A stretch of DNA of 64,000 nt, taken from contig NZ_JARXXP010000005.1 in the NCBI RefSeq assembly GCF_029893965.1, positions 1 to 64,000 of the forward strand, read 5' to 3'. Under the pieces are notes generated by a model. It was not told where the DNA came from. It searched no databases and saw only the letters and a list, made by a program, of their open reading frames with translations. The DNA comes from Paenibacillus sp. PastM-3 (GTDB lineage Bacteria; Bacillota; Bacilli; Paenibacillales; Paenibacillaceae). How positions within the stretch are numbered: the first letter of the stretch is position 1; the number at the start of each line of letters is the position of its first letter. Position numbers and translations under genes: made by a program. Below are positions 15,244 to 24,470 of the stretch, piece after piece.

Positions 15244-15951
15244 ATGCAAACATACGTAGAAGTTATTTTACGAACGATCGCCGCATTCGTCCTTCTCATG
15301 ATCACGTCGAGAATGCTCGGCAAGCAGACGATATCCAATATGACCTTCCATGACTTCGTGAGCGGCATTACGATGGGTTCAATTGCAGCGAATTTGGCTT
15401 TTAACGATAAACTCAGCCATTGGCTCATCGCCGTATCGCTGCTCATTTTCTTCGGCATCTCATTCCTCGTATCCAAGGCTGCGCTCGAAAATCGGGCATG
15501 GAACCGGCTGGTATCCGGTACTCCGACCATTGTCATAGAGAATGGCAAAATTCTCGATGACAACATGCGAAAAATCCGGTACACGTTAGACTCTCTCGCC
15601 CAGTCTTTGCGTGAAAAAGATATTTTCAACCTGGAAGAGGTTGAGTATGCTTGTCTTGAGGATCATGGAAAGCTGTCTGTCAAGAAGAAAAGCGAGTATG
15701 AGTGGGTGACGCGCAAAGATCTGAAGTTACACACTGCCGCTGTTCAGACGTTCCCTGTGGAACTAATTATGGACGGCCAAATCATGGAACACAATCTCGC
15801 CCATAACGGGCTGACCACCCAGTGGCTGGAGCAGGTGCTGCGGCAAAGGGGCAAGTCCGTTTCAGATGTATTCTATGCCGTAAAAGGTACGCAGAATCAG
15901 CTGTATTTCGACTACTATCAGGACCACATTGACAATCCCATCGATAAATAA
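15244..15951 (+). CDS. DUF421 membrane protein (YetF family)
   Basis: 235 aa from ATG at 15244, which follows AAGGAG at 15229-15234; the frame is open from 15106 but that part overlaps the preceding terminator. Three N-terminal membrane helices (about residues 5-25, 35-52, 58-75), including the family hallmark RMLGKQTISNMTFHDFVSGITMGSIAA, are followed by a cytoplasmic YetF-like domain. Such proteins have no firm function; in Bacillus spores, YetF-type DUF421 proteins partner with germination receptor complexes. The gene stands alone. Confidence 0.92.
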   Translation: MQTYVEVILRTIAAFVLLMITSRMLGKQTISNMTFHDFVSGITMGSIAANLAFNDKLSHWLIAVSLLIFFGISFLVSKAALENRAWNRLVSGTPTIVIENGKILDDNMRKIRYTLDSLAQSLREKDIFNLEEVEYACLEDHGKLSVKKKSEYEWVTRKDLKLHTAAVQTFPVELIMDGQIMEHNLAHNGLTTQWLEQVLRQRGKSVSDVFYAVKGTQNQLYFDYYQDHIDNPIDK

Positions 15952-16043
15952 CCGCTTGCAGACATTATTTATTACTGTCATTGAAAATTTGATTAGTATA
16001 AAATATCATACATGTGCAGGTTGTCTATCAAGGGGAGAGGCAG

Positions 16044-16070
16044 ATGAAAAGGAATGAGCGAATTCTTTAG
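16044..16070 (+). CDS. Possible 8-codon leader ORF overlapping the ubiB-like start
   Basis: ATG at 16044 follows AGGGGAGAGG at 16031-16040 with ideal spacing and encodes MKRNERIL before TAG. The start of the large gene (16054) lies inside it in another frame. It may be a coupling device, or the large gene may simply use the same ribosome-binding site at a long distance of 13 bases. Confidence 0.35.
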   Translation: MKRNERIL

Positions 16071-17760
16071 ATTGATGAAGGATCTACGGTTCAGAAGAAC
16101 CATGCAAATGCTTTTCAAATTCGTTTGGGCTTTCTGGTGGCTTGGTAAACAAAAATATTTTATACCGAGACGGCGCTGGGAAGCCAAAACCAAAGCCCTA
16201 TATCGAAAGCAGGCATCCTATTTTACAGAGACCGCAATGGACATGGGCGGATTAATTATCAAGCTTGGGCAGCATGTTAGTGCGCAAGTTGATTTTTTGC
16301 CGAAGGAAATTCTTGATGAATTGTCCAAGCTGCAGGACTCCGTAGCTCCGGTGGATTTTTCCGAGATCAAACGTAAGGTTGAGAGCGAACTCCACGCGCC
16401 CGTTAACGAGCTTTTTGCCGATTTCAATACAACTCCTATTGCAGCGGCTTCTTTAGGCCAGGTACATCGGGCGACATTACGGACAGGTGAACAAGTCGCA
16501 GTGAAGGTTATGCGTCCAGGGGTCGAGGATATTATTGAAATTGATTCGAAATCTATACAAGTTGCTGTCGGGTTATTAAAACGCCAGTCCCGGATTGCAG
16601 CCCTGATGGATCTTGATGCGGTGTATGAGGAATTTTACGATACCGTTATGGACGAGCTGGATTATCAAAAAGAGGGACGAAACGCCGAAGAATTTCAGCA
16701 GCAGCTTAAGCATCGGAAGGATATCGTTGTTCCAGGCATTTACTGGTCCTATACAACCTCAAAGGTGCTGACCATGGCGTTTATGGAAGGTGTAAAAATC
16801 AACAATTTTGCCCAGCTTGATGCCTGGGGTGTAGACCGGATGAAATTAGCGAAGGCTTTGCTGGAGATTTTCGTAGAACAGATTCTCGTAAACGGGTTCT
16901 TTCACGCGGATCCCCATCCGGGCAATGTTCTCGTGCAGCCTGACAGCACCATAGCCCTAATCGATTTTGGAATGGTCGGACGGATTGCAAAAGATATGAA
17001 GACACAGATGGTAGCCCTTCTAATGGCCGTATATTTAAAAGATGCTAACGGCGCAATTGATGCCCTGAACCGTTTGAGATTTTTAAGACGGAATACAGAT
17101 TTAGAGGTGTTCTCAAGGAATCTTACGTTATTATTTGAACAAATCAACGGGGATACGTTTGACCTGGGTTTTGTGACATCCGGTGATAATGTGGAGGAGC
17201 TACGTGACTTTCTCTATTCCCAGCCCTTTCAGTTACCGGCAAATACAACATTTTTAGGCAAGGCAATGATTACGGTGTACGGACTCTGTCTTGGACTGGA
17301 CCCTGAGCTTGATTTGATCGGGACCGCTAGGCCTTACATCCAAAAGGTTGTGCTTAAAGATCTGCGTGGAAGTGTCTTTTCCACCGTTGTAGATGAAGGC
17401 ACGAGTCTACTCAAAGGAATCCTTCCGACGACCAAGAAGTTCATTTCTGCAGTAGACAGAATCGATAGCGGAAATTTACGGGTGAAGCTATCGAGTTCCT
17501 TTGAGAAAAAATTGATAGAGACGCAAAATAAAAATACAAGGCGGATTATTGTAACGATCATAGGAGCGGTATTTCTTCTGACTGCTTCCAACATGTGGAA
17601 TGAAGTAAATCATATTGTTTCTTATGTACTTGGCACCTTGGGGCTGCTCATTATGCTGAGCCAGCTGATAACAAGAGGAAACCGGCGTGAAGAAAGACAT
17701 GTCCGCCAGATGAATGCCATGCGTGAACGCAGCAGATTGGAACGGCCGAAGCTCAAATAG
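16054..17760 (+). CDS. ABC1/UbiB-like protein kinase-like protein
   Basis: 568 aa, full length for the AarF/UbiB family of atypical kinases, which support quinone or lipid metabolism. The KxGQ signature IIKLGQHVSAQVDFLP is near residue 68, the Ala-rich loop PIAAASLGQVHRA near 130, the invariant Lys in VAVKVMRPG near 150, and the catalytic HADPHPGN with IDFGMVGR near 287-310. Two membrane helices sit at the C-terminus (about 490-540). Start choice is uncertain: the best ribosome-binding site, AGGGGAGAGG, serves an 8-codon ORF (16044-16070) that overlaps the ATG at 16054, so translation may be coupled. Confidence 0.9.
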   Translation: MSEFFRLMKDLRFRRTMQMLFKFVWAFWWLGKQKYFIPRRRWEAKTKALYRKQASYFTETAMDMGGLIIKLGQHVSAQVDFLPKEILDELSKLQDSVAPVDFSEIKRKVESELHAPVNELFADFNTTPIAAASLGQVHRATLRTGEQVAVKVMRPGVEDIIEIDSKSIQVAVGLLKRQSRIAALMDLDAVYEEFYDTVMDELDYQKEGRNAEEFQQQLKHRKDIVVPGIYWSYTTSKVLTMAFMEGVKINNFAQLDAWGVDRMKLAKALLEIFVEQILVNGFFHADPHPGNVLVQPDSTIALIDFGMVGRIAKDMKTQMVALLMAVYLKDANGAIDALNRLRFLRRNTDLEVFSRNLTLLFEQINGDTFDLGFVTSGDNVEELRDFLYSQPFQLPANTTFLGKAMITVYGLCLGLDPELDLIGTARPYIQKVVLKDLRGSVFSTVVDEGTSLLKGILPTTKKFISAVDRIDSGNLRVKLSSSFEKKLIETQNKNTRRIIVTIIGAVFLLTASNMWNEVNHIVSYVLGTLGLLIMLSQLITRGNRREERHVRQMNAMRERSRLERPKLK

Positions 17761-17781
17761 AATGAATAATAGCCAGATGAT

Positions 17782-17813
17782 AAAGGACCGATATTTAATC
17801 GGGCCTTTTTTTA
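17782..17813 (+). terminator. Terminator of the ubiB-like gene
   Basis: Hairpin AAAGGACCGAT / ATCGGGCCTTT with a short AT loop and a run of seven T. Confidence 0.92.
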
Positions 17814-18233
17814 TATTTCAGGGACAACTAATGATTCCATTTGCATACTTCAATCCCAATGAAGTCCGGCAGGTAATTGGGAGTACAGCCCCTTGATACC
17901 ATGTCACCATTATAAAGCCCCGTTACCTCACCCGCGCTCTTCTGTTCTGCCGCATAAACCGCAAGGCACCCGAAAGGGTGCCTTACGTGCTGCCCTGTGA
18001 CAGCTTAGCCGTGTAAGCCATGCGGCTTGCTCAGCTATGTCCGCTATAAGGCCGCTCGGCCGTATACGCCATACCGCTGCATAGCTATATCCTGCCACGC
18101 GGCTACTCAGCTCCGTGGCCGGGCACTCCTCGATAAATGTTATCTTTCGTAACATCCATGCCCCAAAAACCAGAGAAGCATAAGCCGAAGGAGGAGAAAT
18201 ACAAGTTTTTATAACTAACCCTTCAAAATCATA
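17814..18233. other. Non-coding gap with hairpins
   Basis: No gene supported. Hairpins are present at 17963-17984 (AAGGCACCC, GAAA loop, GGGTGCCTT) and 18137-18155 (ATGTTA / TAACAT). Between them (18000-18120) is a GC-rich stretch with many short GGC/GCC words that could fold but shows no known RNA family. Confidence 0.4.
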
Positions 18234-18262
18234 TTGACGGTTAGTTAATCTGATGTTAAATT
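18212..18262 (+). promoter_or_regulatory. SigA-type promoter with a flanking inverted repeat
   Basis: TTGACG (18234-18239), 17-bp spacer, TAAATT (18257-18262). A perfect 9-bp inverted repeat, TAACTAACC (18212-18220) and GGTTAGTTA (18239-18247), straddles the -35 box and is a strong operator candidate for control of the MFS operon. Confidence 0.7.
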
Positions 18263-18279
18263 AAATTACACGAAGGGGT

Positions 18280-18289
18280 TGAGCGCTCA
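18280..18289 (+). promoter_or_regulatory. LacI-like palindrome TGAGCGCTCA
   Basis: Perfect 10-bp palindrome just downstream of the promoter. The CG centre and half-site resemble LacI/GalR family operators, but no such regulator is encoded nearby. Confidence 0.35.
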
Positions 18290-18332
18290 CTTCATCGGAT
18301 ACAACCAATAATTGGCAGGAGAGTGGTTCAGC

Positions 18333-19658
18333 ATGGAGAACAACCAAGCCGGAGCGAAGCTACAGGCTACTAGTACAGCTATTGTAATGAAACCCAAGAG
18401 AATGGGCCTGCGCTGGGGAATGGCCGTCATCTTCTTCGTCATCGGCCTCATCGCTTATATGGACCGTTCCAACATTTCCATCGTTGCCAAGCCCATGATG
18501 GAGGATCTGAATATCGACAAGGTGCAGTTCGGTTTTTTAACCTCCCTCTTCTTCCTGGGATACTGCCTCGCCCAGATTCCCGGCGGCATCCTTGCCGAAC
18601 GGTATGGTGCCCGCAAAATCATCGCCATCGCGATTACCTTCTGGTCCGTGTTCACCGCATTCACAGCCGCAGCCACCTCTTACGTGATGATGTGCATTGT
18701 CCGGTTCTTCTTCGGTGTTGGCGAAGGGCCGATGTATCCGGGCAACGCCTCCTTCAACTCCTATTGGTTCCAGAAGCATGAGAAGGGCCGTGCTGCGAGC
18801 GCGCTGCTGTCAGGCTCCTTCTTCGGTCCGGTGATTGCCCCGACACTGGGGGTTGCCATTATGACCGCTTTTGGCTGGCAGGCAGTATTCTACGTGTTCG
18901 CCGGGGCCGGTGTTCTCATTGCCATCGTATGGTTCATCATTGGCCGCGACAGACCCGAGCAGCATCCCTGGATTTCGGAAGCAGAGCAACGGCTAATTTT
19001 GGCGAACCGGAGCGCGAACAGCTCAACCGCTAAGGCGCCCTGGGGACAATATCTGCGGAATCCCCGGTTCTGGGCCATCGGAGGCCAATATCTGGTCGTT
19101 CTGTATATGAACACGTTCTTCCTTACCTGGCTACCTACGTATCTGATGGAGGCGCGCGGGTTCTCCCTTCAATCTATGGGCATTGCCGCAAGCTTCCCTT
19201 GGCTGGCGCTGTGTATCGTTACCATCGCCGGCGGAGCCTTCTCCGACATGCTCCTGCGGATCACACGCTCGCTAATGAAATCCAGAGGTTATGTCGCAAT
19301 TGCCGGTTTTCTGGTCTTCATCCTGGGCTTATACATGGCGGCTTATGCCAGCACACCTGCGCTGAATGTTCTCTGGCTTACCGTGGGACTGGGCGCACTG
19401 GGACTGCCATTTGTCGTATCCTGGGCGCTCGCCAATGATCTGGGCAAGGAATTTGCCGGTTCTGTCAGCGGATGGATGAACGTATGGGGCAGCACAGGCG
19501 GCGTTATTGCGCCGATTGTCTGTGGCTGGATGGCTCAGACCTTCGGCTGGGAAAAGACCATTCTGCTGAATATCCTTCCGGTACTCGGCTCCATCGTCTT
19601 ATGGCTTTTGATCCGCCCCGACCAGCCACTGCTGAAAGAAACCCCTGAAAGGAGGTGA
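18333..19658 (+). CDS. MFS transporter, anion:cation symporter type
   Basis: 441 aa from ATG at 18333, which follows CAGGAGAG; an in-frame TTG at 18312 is possible but lies before that site. About twelve hydrophobic helices. The first loop has YMDRSNISIVAKPMMEDL and the second GGILAERYGARK, both typical of the ACS subfamily (phthalate, hexuronate, glucarate-type carriers); GEGPMYPGN in helix 4 is also characteristic. It probably takes up an organic acid or amino-acid-like anion. Its stop lies inside the ribosome-binding site of the PLP lyase gene, so the two form an operon. Confidence 0.9.
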   Translation: MENNQAGAKLQATSTAIVMKPKRMGLRWGMAVIFFVIGLIAYMDRSNISIVAKPMMEDLNIDKVQFGFLTSLFFLGYCLAQIPGGILAERYGARKIIAIAITFWSVFTAFTAAATSYVMMCIVRFFFGVGEGPMYPGNASFNSYWFQKHEKGRAASALLSGSFFGPVIAPTLGVAIMTAFGWQAVFYVFAGAGVLIAIVWFIIGRDRPEQHPWISEAEQRLILANRSANSSTAKAPWGQYLRNPRFWAIGGQYLVVLYMNTFFLTWLPTYLMEARGFSLQSMGIAASFPWLALCIVTIAGGAFSDMLLRITRSLMKSRGYVAIAGFLVFILGLYMAAYASTPALNVLWLTVGLGALGLPFVVSWALANDLGKEFAGSVSGWMNVWGSTGGVIAPIVCGWMAQTFGWEKTILLNILPVLGSIVLWLLIRPDQPLLKETPERR

Positions 19659-19662
19659 GAAC

Positions 19663-20682
19663 TTGAACAGAATTAACTCATTGCCGCGGGTCATGCTGGG
19701 AACTTGGCCCACACCCTTGCAGCCAGCAGAACAACTATCCAGGCAACTGGGATGTCCACTGTATATTAAGAGAGAGGATATGACTGGGCTTGGAGGAGGC
19801 GGTAACAAAGCCAGAAAACTTGAATTCCAGCTTGGCAAAGCTGTACAAGACGGCGCAACCCATGTCATCACGACGGGAGCCATCCAATCCAATCATGCCC
19901 ACCTTACCGCCGCCGCTGCCCGCAGACTTGGGCTCCAGCCCCATCTCGTGCTGAGTGGTACCCCCAGCGAAAAACAACACGGCAACCTGTATCTGGATCA
20001 TCTGATGCATGCGGGGGTTACCTTTGCGGCGCCTCCTGCTGACCGTCCTCCGCTGGAGGTGGTCAATGAAATCATGAGTCAGGTGGCCGGCACGATCCGG
20101 GCGGAAGGCGGCATTCCTTGCATTATTCCCGAAGGCGGTACAGATGCTCTGGGAACGGTCGGCTATATTCTCGCCATGGAAGAGCTGATTCAGCAGCTTG
20201 AGCCGCTCGGATTGGAGCGGAAGCGTCTGCTGCTCGTTGTTGCCACAGGCACCTGCGGAACCCAGGCGGGGCTAGTGGCGGGAGCAAGCATATTATCCTC
20301 TTCAATGGACATTATGGGTGTCAGCGTGAGCGGCAAAACGCCGATCAAGCTGGAGAAGACCGCCCGAGTAGCTACGGAGACCTTGCGTCTTGCTGGATAC
20401 GATAAAGGTGTGAGCCAAGCAGACATCTGGATTGAGGATCGTTATATCGGTGAAGGGTACGGCGCGGTTACCGAAGAATGCAGACAGGCTATTTATACCG
20501 CTGCGACAGCAGAGGGCCTCTTCCTTGATCCGGTCTACACCGGCAAGGCGATGGCGGCACTGCTCCACTTGGGACGGTCGGGACAGTTGACTTCGTATGA
20601 TGCGGTGGTATTCGTACATACCGGGGGTCTGCCACTGTTGTTCCACTATGATTCAGTCATTACCGAATTCCACACGAAATGA
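19663..20682 (+). CDS. D-cysteine desulfhydrase / ACC deaminase family PLP enzyme
   Basis: 339 aa fold type II PLP enzyme. The start is TTG at 19663 behind a perfect AAAGGAGGTGA. The PLP Lys is in GGGNKARKLEF near residue 48, the substrate-binding SNHAHLTAAAA near 75, and the phosphate loop TGTCGTQAGL near 190. The family includes D-cysteine desulfhydrase (releases pyruvate, sulfide and ammonia) and 1-aminocyclopropane-1-carboxylate deaminase; the SNHA motif is shared and does not settle which. The partner transporter suggests import and breakdown of one amino-acid substrate. Confidence 0.9.
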   Translation: MNRINSLPRVMLGTWPTPLQPAEQLSRQLGCPLYIKREDMTGLGGGGNKARKLEFQLGKAVQDGATHVITTGAIQSNHAHLTAAAARRLGLQPHLVLSGTPSEKQHGNLYLDHLMHAGVTFAAPPADRPPLEVVNEIMSQVAGTIRAEGGIPCIIPEGGTDALGTVGYILAMEELIQQLEPLGLERKRLLLVVATGTCGTQAGLVAGASILSSSMDIMGVSVSGKTPIKLEKTARVATETLRLAGYDKGVSQADIWIEDRYIGEGYGAVTEECRQAIYTAATAEGLFLDPVYTGKAMAALLHLGRSGQLTSYDAVVFVHTGGLPLLFHYDSVITEFHTK

Positions 20683-20699
20683 AGGAGAGATGAGAAGAT

Positions 20700-21230
20700 A
20701 TGTCAGTACATGAACAACACACGGCCGTAGCCGCAGAGATCGGCCAAGATTTGAAGGTCATTGGGGAAGGTCTGCTGGAGGATGTCTTCCGCATCATTCG
20801 GAATCTTCCGCCCGAAGCCCTGAATTGGAAGCCGGAGCATATGAGCAATAGTCCGTATGTTCTCGCCTATCACCTGCTTGGCTCCGCAGGGTATTGGATT
20901 GGCGAGGTAGTGGGCGGCATACCAACAGACCGCATCCGGGCCAATGAATTTGGCGTATGCGGGAACCATGAACAGTTGGAAATTCTGCTCGCCGACACCA
21001 GAGCGCGGCTGATCAAGACATTCGATCAGTTGCAGGACAGCCAGTTGCAGCCAAGCCCTATTGATTTGAGCCGCGGTGTATTATGCTGGGGAGAGGTTCC
21101 TGCCGAAGGCCGTACCGCGATATGGGTACTCGTGCATGACCTGTGCCATATTGCTTATACTCTGGGCCAGCTTGACCGGATCAACACGCTGTGGAAATCC
21201 GCTAACAACGGTCATAACACACCTTCGTAA
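20700..21230 (+). CDS. DinB-like four-helix protein
   Basis: 176 aa. A DinB/YfiT-type four-helix bundle with the metal-ligand histidines in place: the first His in LAYHLLGSAGYW near residue 58 and two more in VHDLCHIAYTLGQLDRI near 145-150. Such proteins are putative metal-dependent thiol (bacillithiol) transferases. Last gene of the MFS-PLP lyase operon, spaced 17 bp after it with GAAGGAGAG. The sulfur link with the D-cysteine desulfhydrase-type neighbour is plausible but inferred. Confidence 0.82.
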   Translation: MSVHEQHTAVAAEIGQDLKVIGEGLLEDVFRIIRNLPPEALNWKPEHMSNSPYVLAYHLLGSAGYWIGEVVGGIPTDRIRANEFGVCGNHEQLEILLADTRARLIKTFDQLQDSQLQPSPIDLSRGVLCWGEVPAEGRTAIWVLVHDLCHIAYTLGQLDRINTLWKSANNGHNTPS

Positions 21231-21247
21231 TAGAGGTGCACAGAATA

Positions 21248-21284
21248 AGGGCAGGCCTCCTTGCTTACCGTGGAGGCCTGCCCT
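21248..21284. terminator. Shared hairpin between convergent genes
   Basis: Perfect 13-bp inverted repeat AGGGCAGGCCTCC / GGAGGCCTGCCCT between the DinB-like gene and the convergent CGNR gene. It lacks a T-run on either strand but likely ends both transcripts. Confidence 0.7.
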
Positions 21285-21293
21285 ATTGCGCAT

Positions 21294-21890
21294 TTACAGA
21301 GAGGTTAGCTCCTCTTGCTGTCCTTCGGACTTCACCTTGAACCGGGAAGCCTTCATCCGGTTTCCGCACAGCTTCATTGAGCACCACTTCCGCTTGCCGG
21401 TGTAATCCAGATAGAGCCAGATGCATCTGGGGTTGCCGCAACGGTGAAGCCCCTGAAGCTTGCCGCTTGTGCAGATCTCCAGAGCATCCAGCGCGATTAA
21501 GGAGAGCAGTGAGGCCTGCAAGGAGCCCAGAGGTATAGGAATCAGGCGATCCGCCTTATATTGGTATGACAATGGCGCATTCCTGAGGAGAAGCTCCAGG
21601 TATCCAATGCATTCCGGCGGCGGTGTTCCTCCCTCGGCACTCTGCTCAAACAGCTCGCGGAGCTTGGCTCTGAGCACCTTCACCTCGGACAGCACAGCCT
21701 CATCCACCTTCTCCGCGGAACCACCGAACTGCTCCTGTACGAAGGCACCCATGGAGATCAAGGTCTGCACCCAGAGCGCGAGGTCCTCCGGCCCGGAGAG
21801 CGAATCAACCCGCTTACCTCTTTTCATTTCTTCGGTATTGATCAAGTCCAGGGAGGGATTGCCGGAATAGAAATGGAATGTAGTAGTCAT
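21294..21890 (-). CDS. CGNR zinc-finger regulator (ABATE domain)
   Basis: 198 aa. The N-terminal ABATE domain (ligand-binding, about 1-140) starts with the family word LDLINTEE, and the C-terminal CGNR zinc finger has the four cysteines RCGNPRC and WCSMKLCGNRMKASRF (about 150-185). The family is thought to comprise DNA-binding stress regulators. It is convergent with the MFS-PLP lyase-DinB operon and could be its regulator. The good start is the ATG at the end of the frame, with AAGGAGA upstream. Confidence 0.9.
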   Translation of the reverse strand: MTTTFHFYSGNPSLDLINTEEMKRGKRVDSLSGPEDLALWVQTLISMGAFVQEQFGGSAEKVDEAVLSEVKVLRAKLRELFEQSAEGGTPPPECIGYLELLLRNAPLSYQYKADRLIPIPLGSLQASLLSLIALDALEICTSGKLQGLHRCGNPRCIWLYLDYTGKRKWCSMKLCGNRMKASRFKVKSEGQQEELTSL

Positions 21891-22239
21891 AAGGTCTCCT
21901 TAAGCAGCTGAGTCGTAGTTTATACTTATTTTATCACACGCGGATCCTCCGACCAAGCCATATTAACCCCATAATAGTGTAATATAGGTTAATATTCTGT
22001 AGGTATACCTTGTCCAGGCCACCTTCCTCGGCACCCTATCACCCGTCCGCCCAGACTTAGAGGCTCACCGGCCCATTAACCAATCCCAGCGCCCGCGAAG
22101 TGGAAGTATGGAGTTCCCGCAATAGCTCCGGAGACTTCAGCAGTGGCAGTCCGTAAGCGGGAAGCAGCGATGAAGCACCTCAAGCATGAGGGAGACGATC
22201 CTAGAATGTTTAGAATTTTAAACCTGCTGAAATTCAGAC
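21891..22239. other. Non-coding gap
   Basis: No supported gene. The right part of this gap holds the end of the minus-strand 22240 gene; the left part (21900-22010) is AT-rich with TATAGTG-like words and could contain the CGNR promoter. Nothing else recognised. Confidence 0.35.
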
Positions 22240-22890
22240 TCACGATACCCGCCCAACCGCCTGCGGTAACGTCCTCTCATACTCCTTATGTAACACATAA
22301 CGTTGCACGCCTCCCGATGCGTCTATTGCTTCCTTCGCATACTTGACGGCGGCTTCGCTGTTGCCTGCTTTGCGTTCCACTTCTGCGAGCAGCGCTGATC
22401 TCATCCACTGTTTCTTGATAGACTCCAGATGTTCCCGCGCCTCAGCACTTTTCCCCTCCTCCACCAGCAGCGCCGTTTCGTAATAAGCACGGTAATCAGA
22501 ATAGCGGATATGCGGCACGGCATCATGAACAGCAGCCATATCTTTAAGGTAAAGCCCGTAGGCCGCCTTGAACGGTGCCTGTGCCGTTACCCGCTTATTT
22601 TTGCTCATCAGCTGCTCCATAACCGTATTCATTTCGTCCTCAAGTCTATTGGCAAGCACATACTGAATATACAAGGCCGGATTCTTTTTCTGGCTGCGTA
22701 AAAAGGATTCAACCCGGTCCACTCGCTTATCCAGAACTGCCGGATAATAAAACTGGGTCGTAAAAGCAATAAGGAAGGCCACGAAAGTAGCTCCTACGAT
22801 CCAAATTGGCGAATATTCATTAAGTGTCATGTATAAGACAACTACGAACAGCACGGAATAGATCAAAACGTTCCACTTCAGGCGTTTCAT
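22240..22890 (-). CDS. Membrane-anchored protein with a helical repeat-like tail
   Basis: 216 aa; AAGGGG precedes the ATG. Two membrane helices (about residues 7-23 and 28-47) are followed by about 165 mostly helical residues, the last part with a TPR-like flavour (ALLAEVERKAGNSEAAVKYAKEAI). I do not recognise a family. It is alone on its strand, divergent from a lipoprotein gene, and might be a small surface or membrane-stress protein; no function can be inferred. Confidence 0.8.
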   Translation of the reverse strand: MKRLKWNVLIYSVLFVVVLYMTLNEYSPIWIVGATFVAFLIAFTTQFYYPAVLDKRVDRVESFLRSQKKNPALYIQYVLANRLEDEMNTVMEQLMSKNKRVTAQAPFKAAYGLYLKDMAAVHDAVPHIRYSDYRAYYETALLVEEGKSAEAREHLESIKKQWMRSALLAEVERKAGNSEAAVKYAKEAIDASGGVQRYVLHKEYERTLPQAVGRVS

Positions 22891-23087
22891 TATAAATCCC
22901 CTTTAACATTATACTTAAAAACACATTTGGAAAAATTATACGTTGCTGCTTCCTGACTAGTCAATGCATTCACGATTATCTTGTCAGAGCAGCTCTGCCA
23001 AATGGTCAGCCTAAGCAACTTATCCGCATAAACAACGTCCATATTCATATGGAAAACTCTTACTATTGGCAACAGGGAGGTTTATAC

Positions 23088-24470
23088 ATGCGTTATTTGA
23101 CAGTTATCATACTGGCGGCTGCCATGCTCGCAGGATGTAAGCAGACGGATACAGCAGAACAAGCGGACACTTCACCTTCCCCTCCTCCGGCAACGATCCA
23201 GTCAGCTACAGCTACGCCGGCCACACCTTCATTCGCGGCCCCCTTAAACCCGGAGGAGCCATTTCTCTATATTGAGCAGATGAAGATTCTGGGCGGAAAC
23301 GGTCAAGTTGTGCAGGTGAAGTCCAATACCGATATGGACAAAGCTTCACTGGAAGCCGCACTCGAAAAAAGTCTGCAGACCAGCAATCCGCAGGCAGAGT
23401 TCAGCTATACGCTGGAATGGGAGTCGCCGCGGTTTGTGCAGATCCGTCTGCACATGGATGAGGAGAACGCTTGGTCCGGGACATTTAATCTGGATGAAAC
23501 CGCCACAGCAGATGGACGAAGCTTCGCGAGCACAGAGCAGCCGTACCGCAATACTGTCGTTGTCAGATCCCTGACCGATCAAGGCAGTATTCATTTAAAA
23601 GGGATCGTATCCGGTACTCAGCGGATGATTCCGGTCTGGAATACGGGCTGGGTCAAAACCGTCGATCACCAGCAACTCACCGGACCCTCCTTTCTGTTCT
23701 ATGGAGACGAAAAGCATCATCTGGTTCAGGCTATGACAGGCCAGGAGCTTACGATCCCTGCTTTTCCCCTTGAGGAGGGCGCTTATGGCAATGACTATGG
23801 TTACCATGAGATGTATTCCGACCGCTTTTACCCCGGCTACACTTATATGGTATCAGGCAACAAAACGCTGTACCGGGTAGATCTGAAGGATTTCACACGC
23901 AGGAAGCTTCATGTTTTTGACAAGCCGGTTTATGGGATGTCCTCATCACCGGACGGCACCCGTATCGCTGTATTATACGCCCATGATGATTACATCGGCC
24001 CCGGAGCGGATTTGCTGATTTTGGATCAGAAGGGAAATACGCTGCTATCACGGGAAAATGCAGCTTTCCTCTCACACAGTGACGGGTTTCTGTTTGTGTA
24101 TCCGTTGGCCTGGGAGGATGACTCGATTCTGATACTCCCCGCAGACTACGATGAGAGTAACCCGCATGGCAAAATCCGTTTTAACACCGGCAGCGGGGCT
24201 TCCGGAGTCTTGCTGGATGAGCGGATTACGGAGCAGGTTAAAGAGGATATTTGGGAGCATGAGCGGCAGCAGGATTACTACCTTCTGTCTACGCTCCAAT
24301 GGTCGCAGGACGGCAGGTTCGCGGCTTACACATCCGGTGCAGGTACAATCCGGCTATATGACAAAAAAGAACGGACCATAACATTCGTGGCAGCAGGCGT
24401 TCTGCTTGGATGGATGCCGGATGGGACGTTAGCCTGGGCAGATGTTGGAGGTCATGCTTATACTTTTTGA
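23088..24470 (+). CDS. Secreted lipoprotein with a beta-propeller-like C-terminal part
   Basis: 460 aa from ATG at 23088, after CAGGGAGG; the frame is open from 23049 without a good site. A lipoprotein signal peptide ends in LAAAMLAGC (lipobox Cys near residue 17), followed by a Thr/Pro/Ala-rich spacer. The middle region (about 60-180) looks like an Ig-like domain, and the rest has repeats such as GMSSSPDGTRIAVLY and TLQWSQDGRFAAYTSG, typical of WD/TolB-like propeller blades. It is exported and anchored to the membrane; ligand unknown. Confidence 0.88.
   Translation: MRYLTVIILAAAMLAGCKQTDTAEQADTSPSPPPATIQSATATPATPSFAAPLNPEEPFLYIEQMKILGGNGQVVQVKSNTDMDKASLEAALEKSLQTSNPQAEFSYTLEWESPRFVQIRLHMDEENAWSGTFNLDETATADGRSFASTEQPYRNTVVVRSLTDQGSIHLKGIVSGTQRMIPVWNTGWVKTVDHQQLTGPSFLFYGDEKHHLVQAMTGQELTIPAFPLEEGAYGNDYGYHEMYSDRFYPGYTYMVSGNKTLYRVDLKDFTRRKLHVFDKPVYGMSSSPDGTRIAVLYAHDDYIGPGADLLILDQKGNTLLSRENAAFLSHSDGFLFVYPLAWEDDSILILPADYDESNPHGKIRFNTGSGASGVLLDERITEQVKEDIWEHERQQDYYLLSTLQWSQDGRFAAYTSGAGTIRLYDKKERTITFVAAGVLLGWMPDGTLAWADVGGHAYTF

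Noticed and set aside
17928..18155. Minus-strand 75-residue frame in the MFS upstream gap
   Set aside because: No start site or known domain, and it lies in a GC-rich hairpin-prone region.
22143..22346. + strand 67-residue frame
   Set aside because: It overlaps the end of the gene on the other strand and has no start signal.
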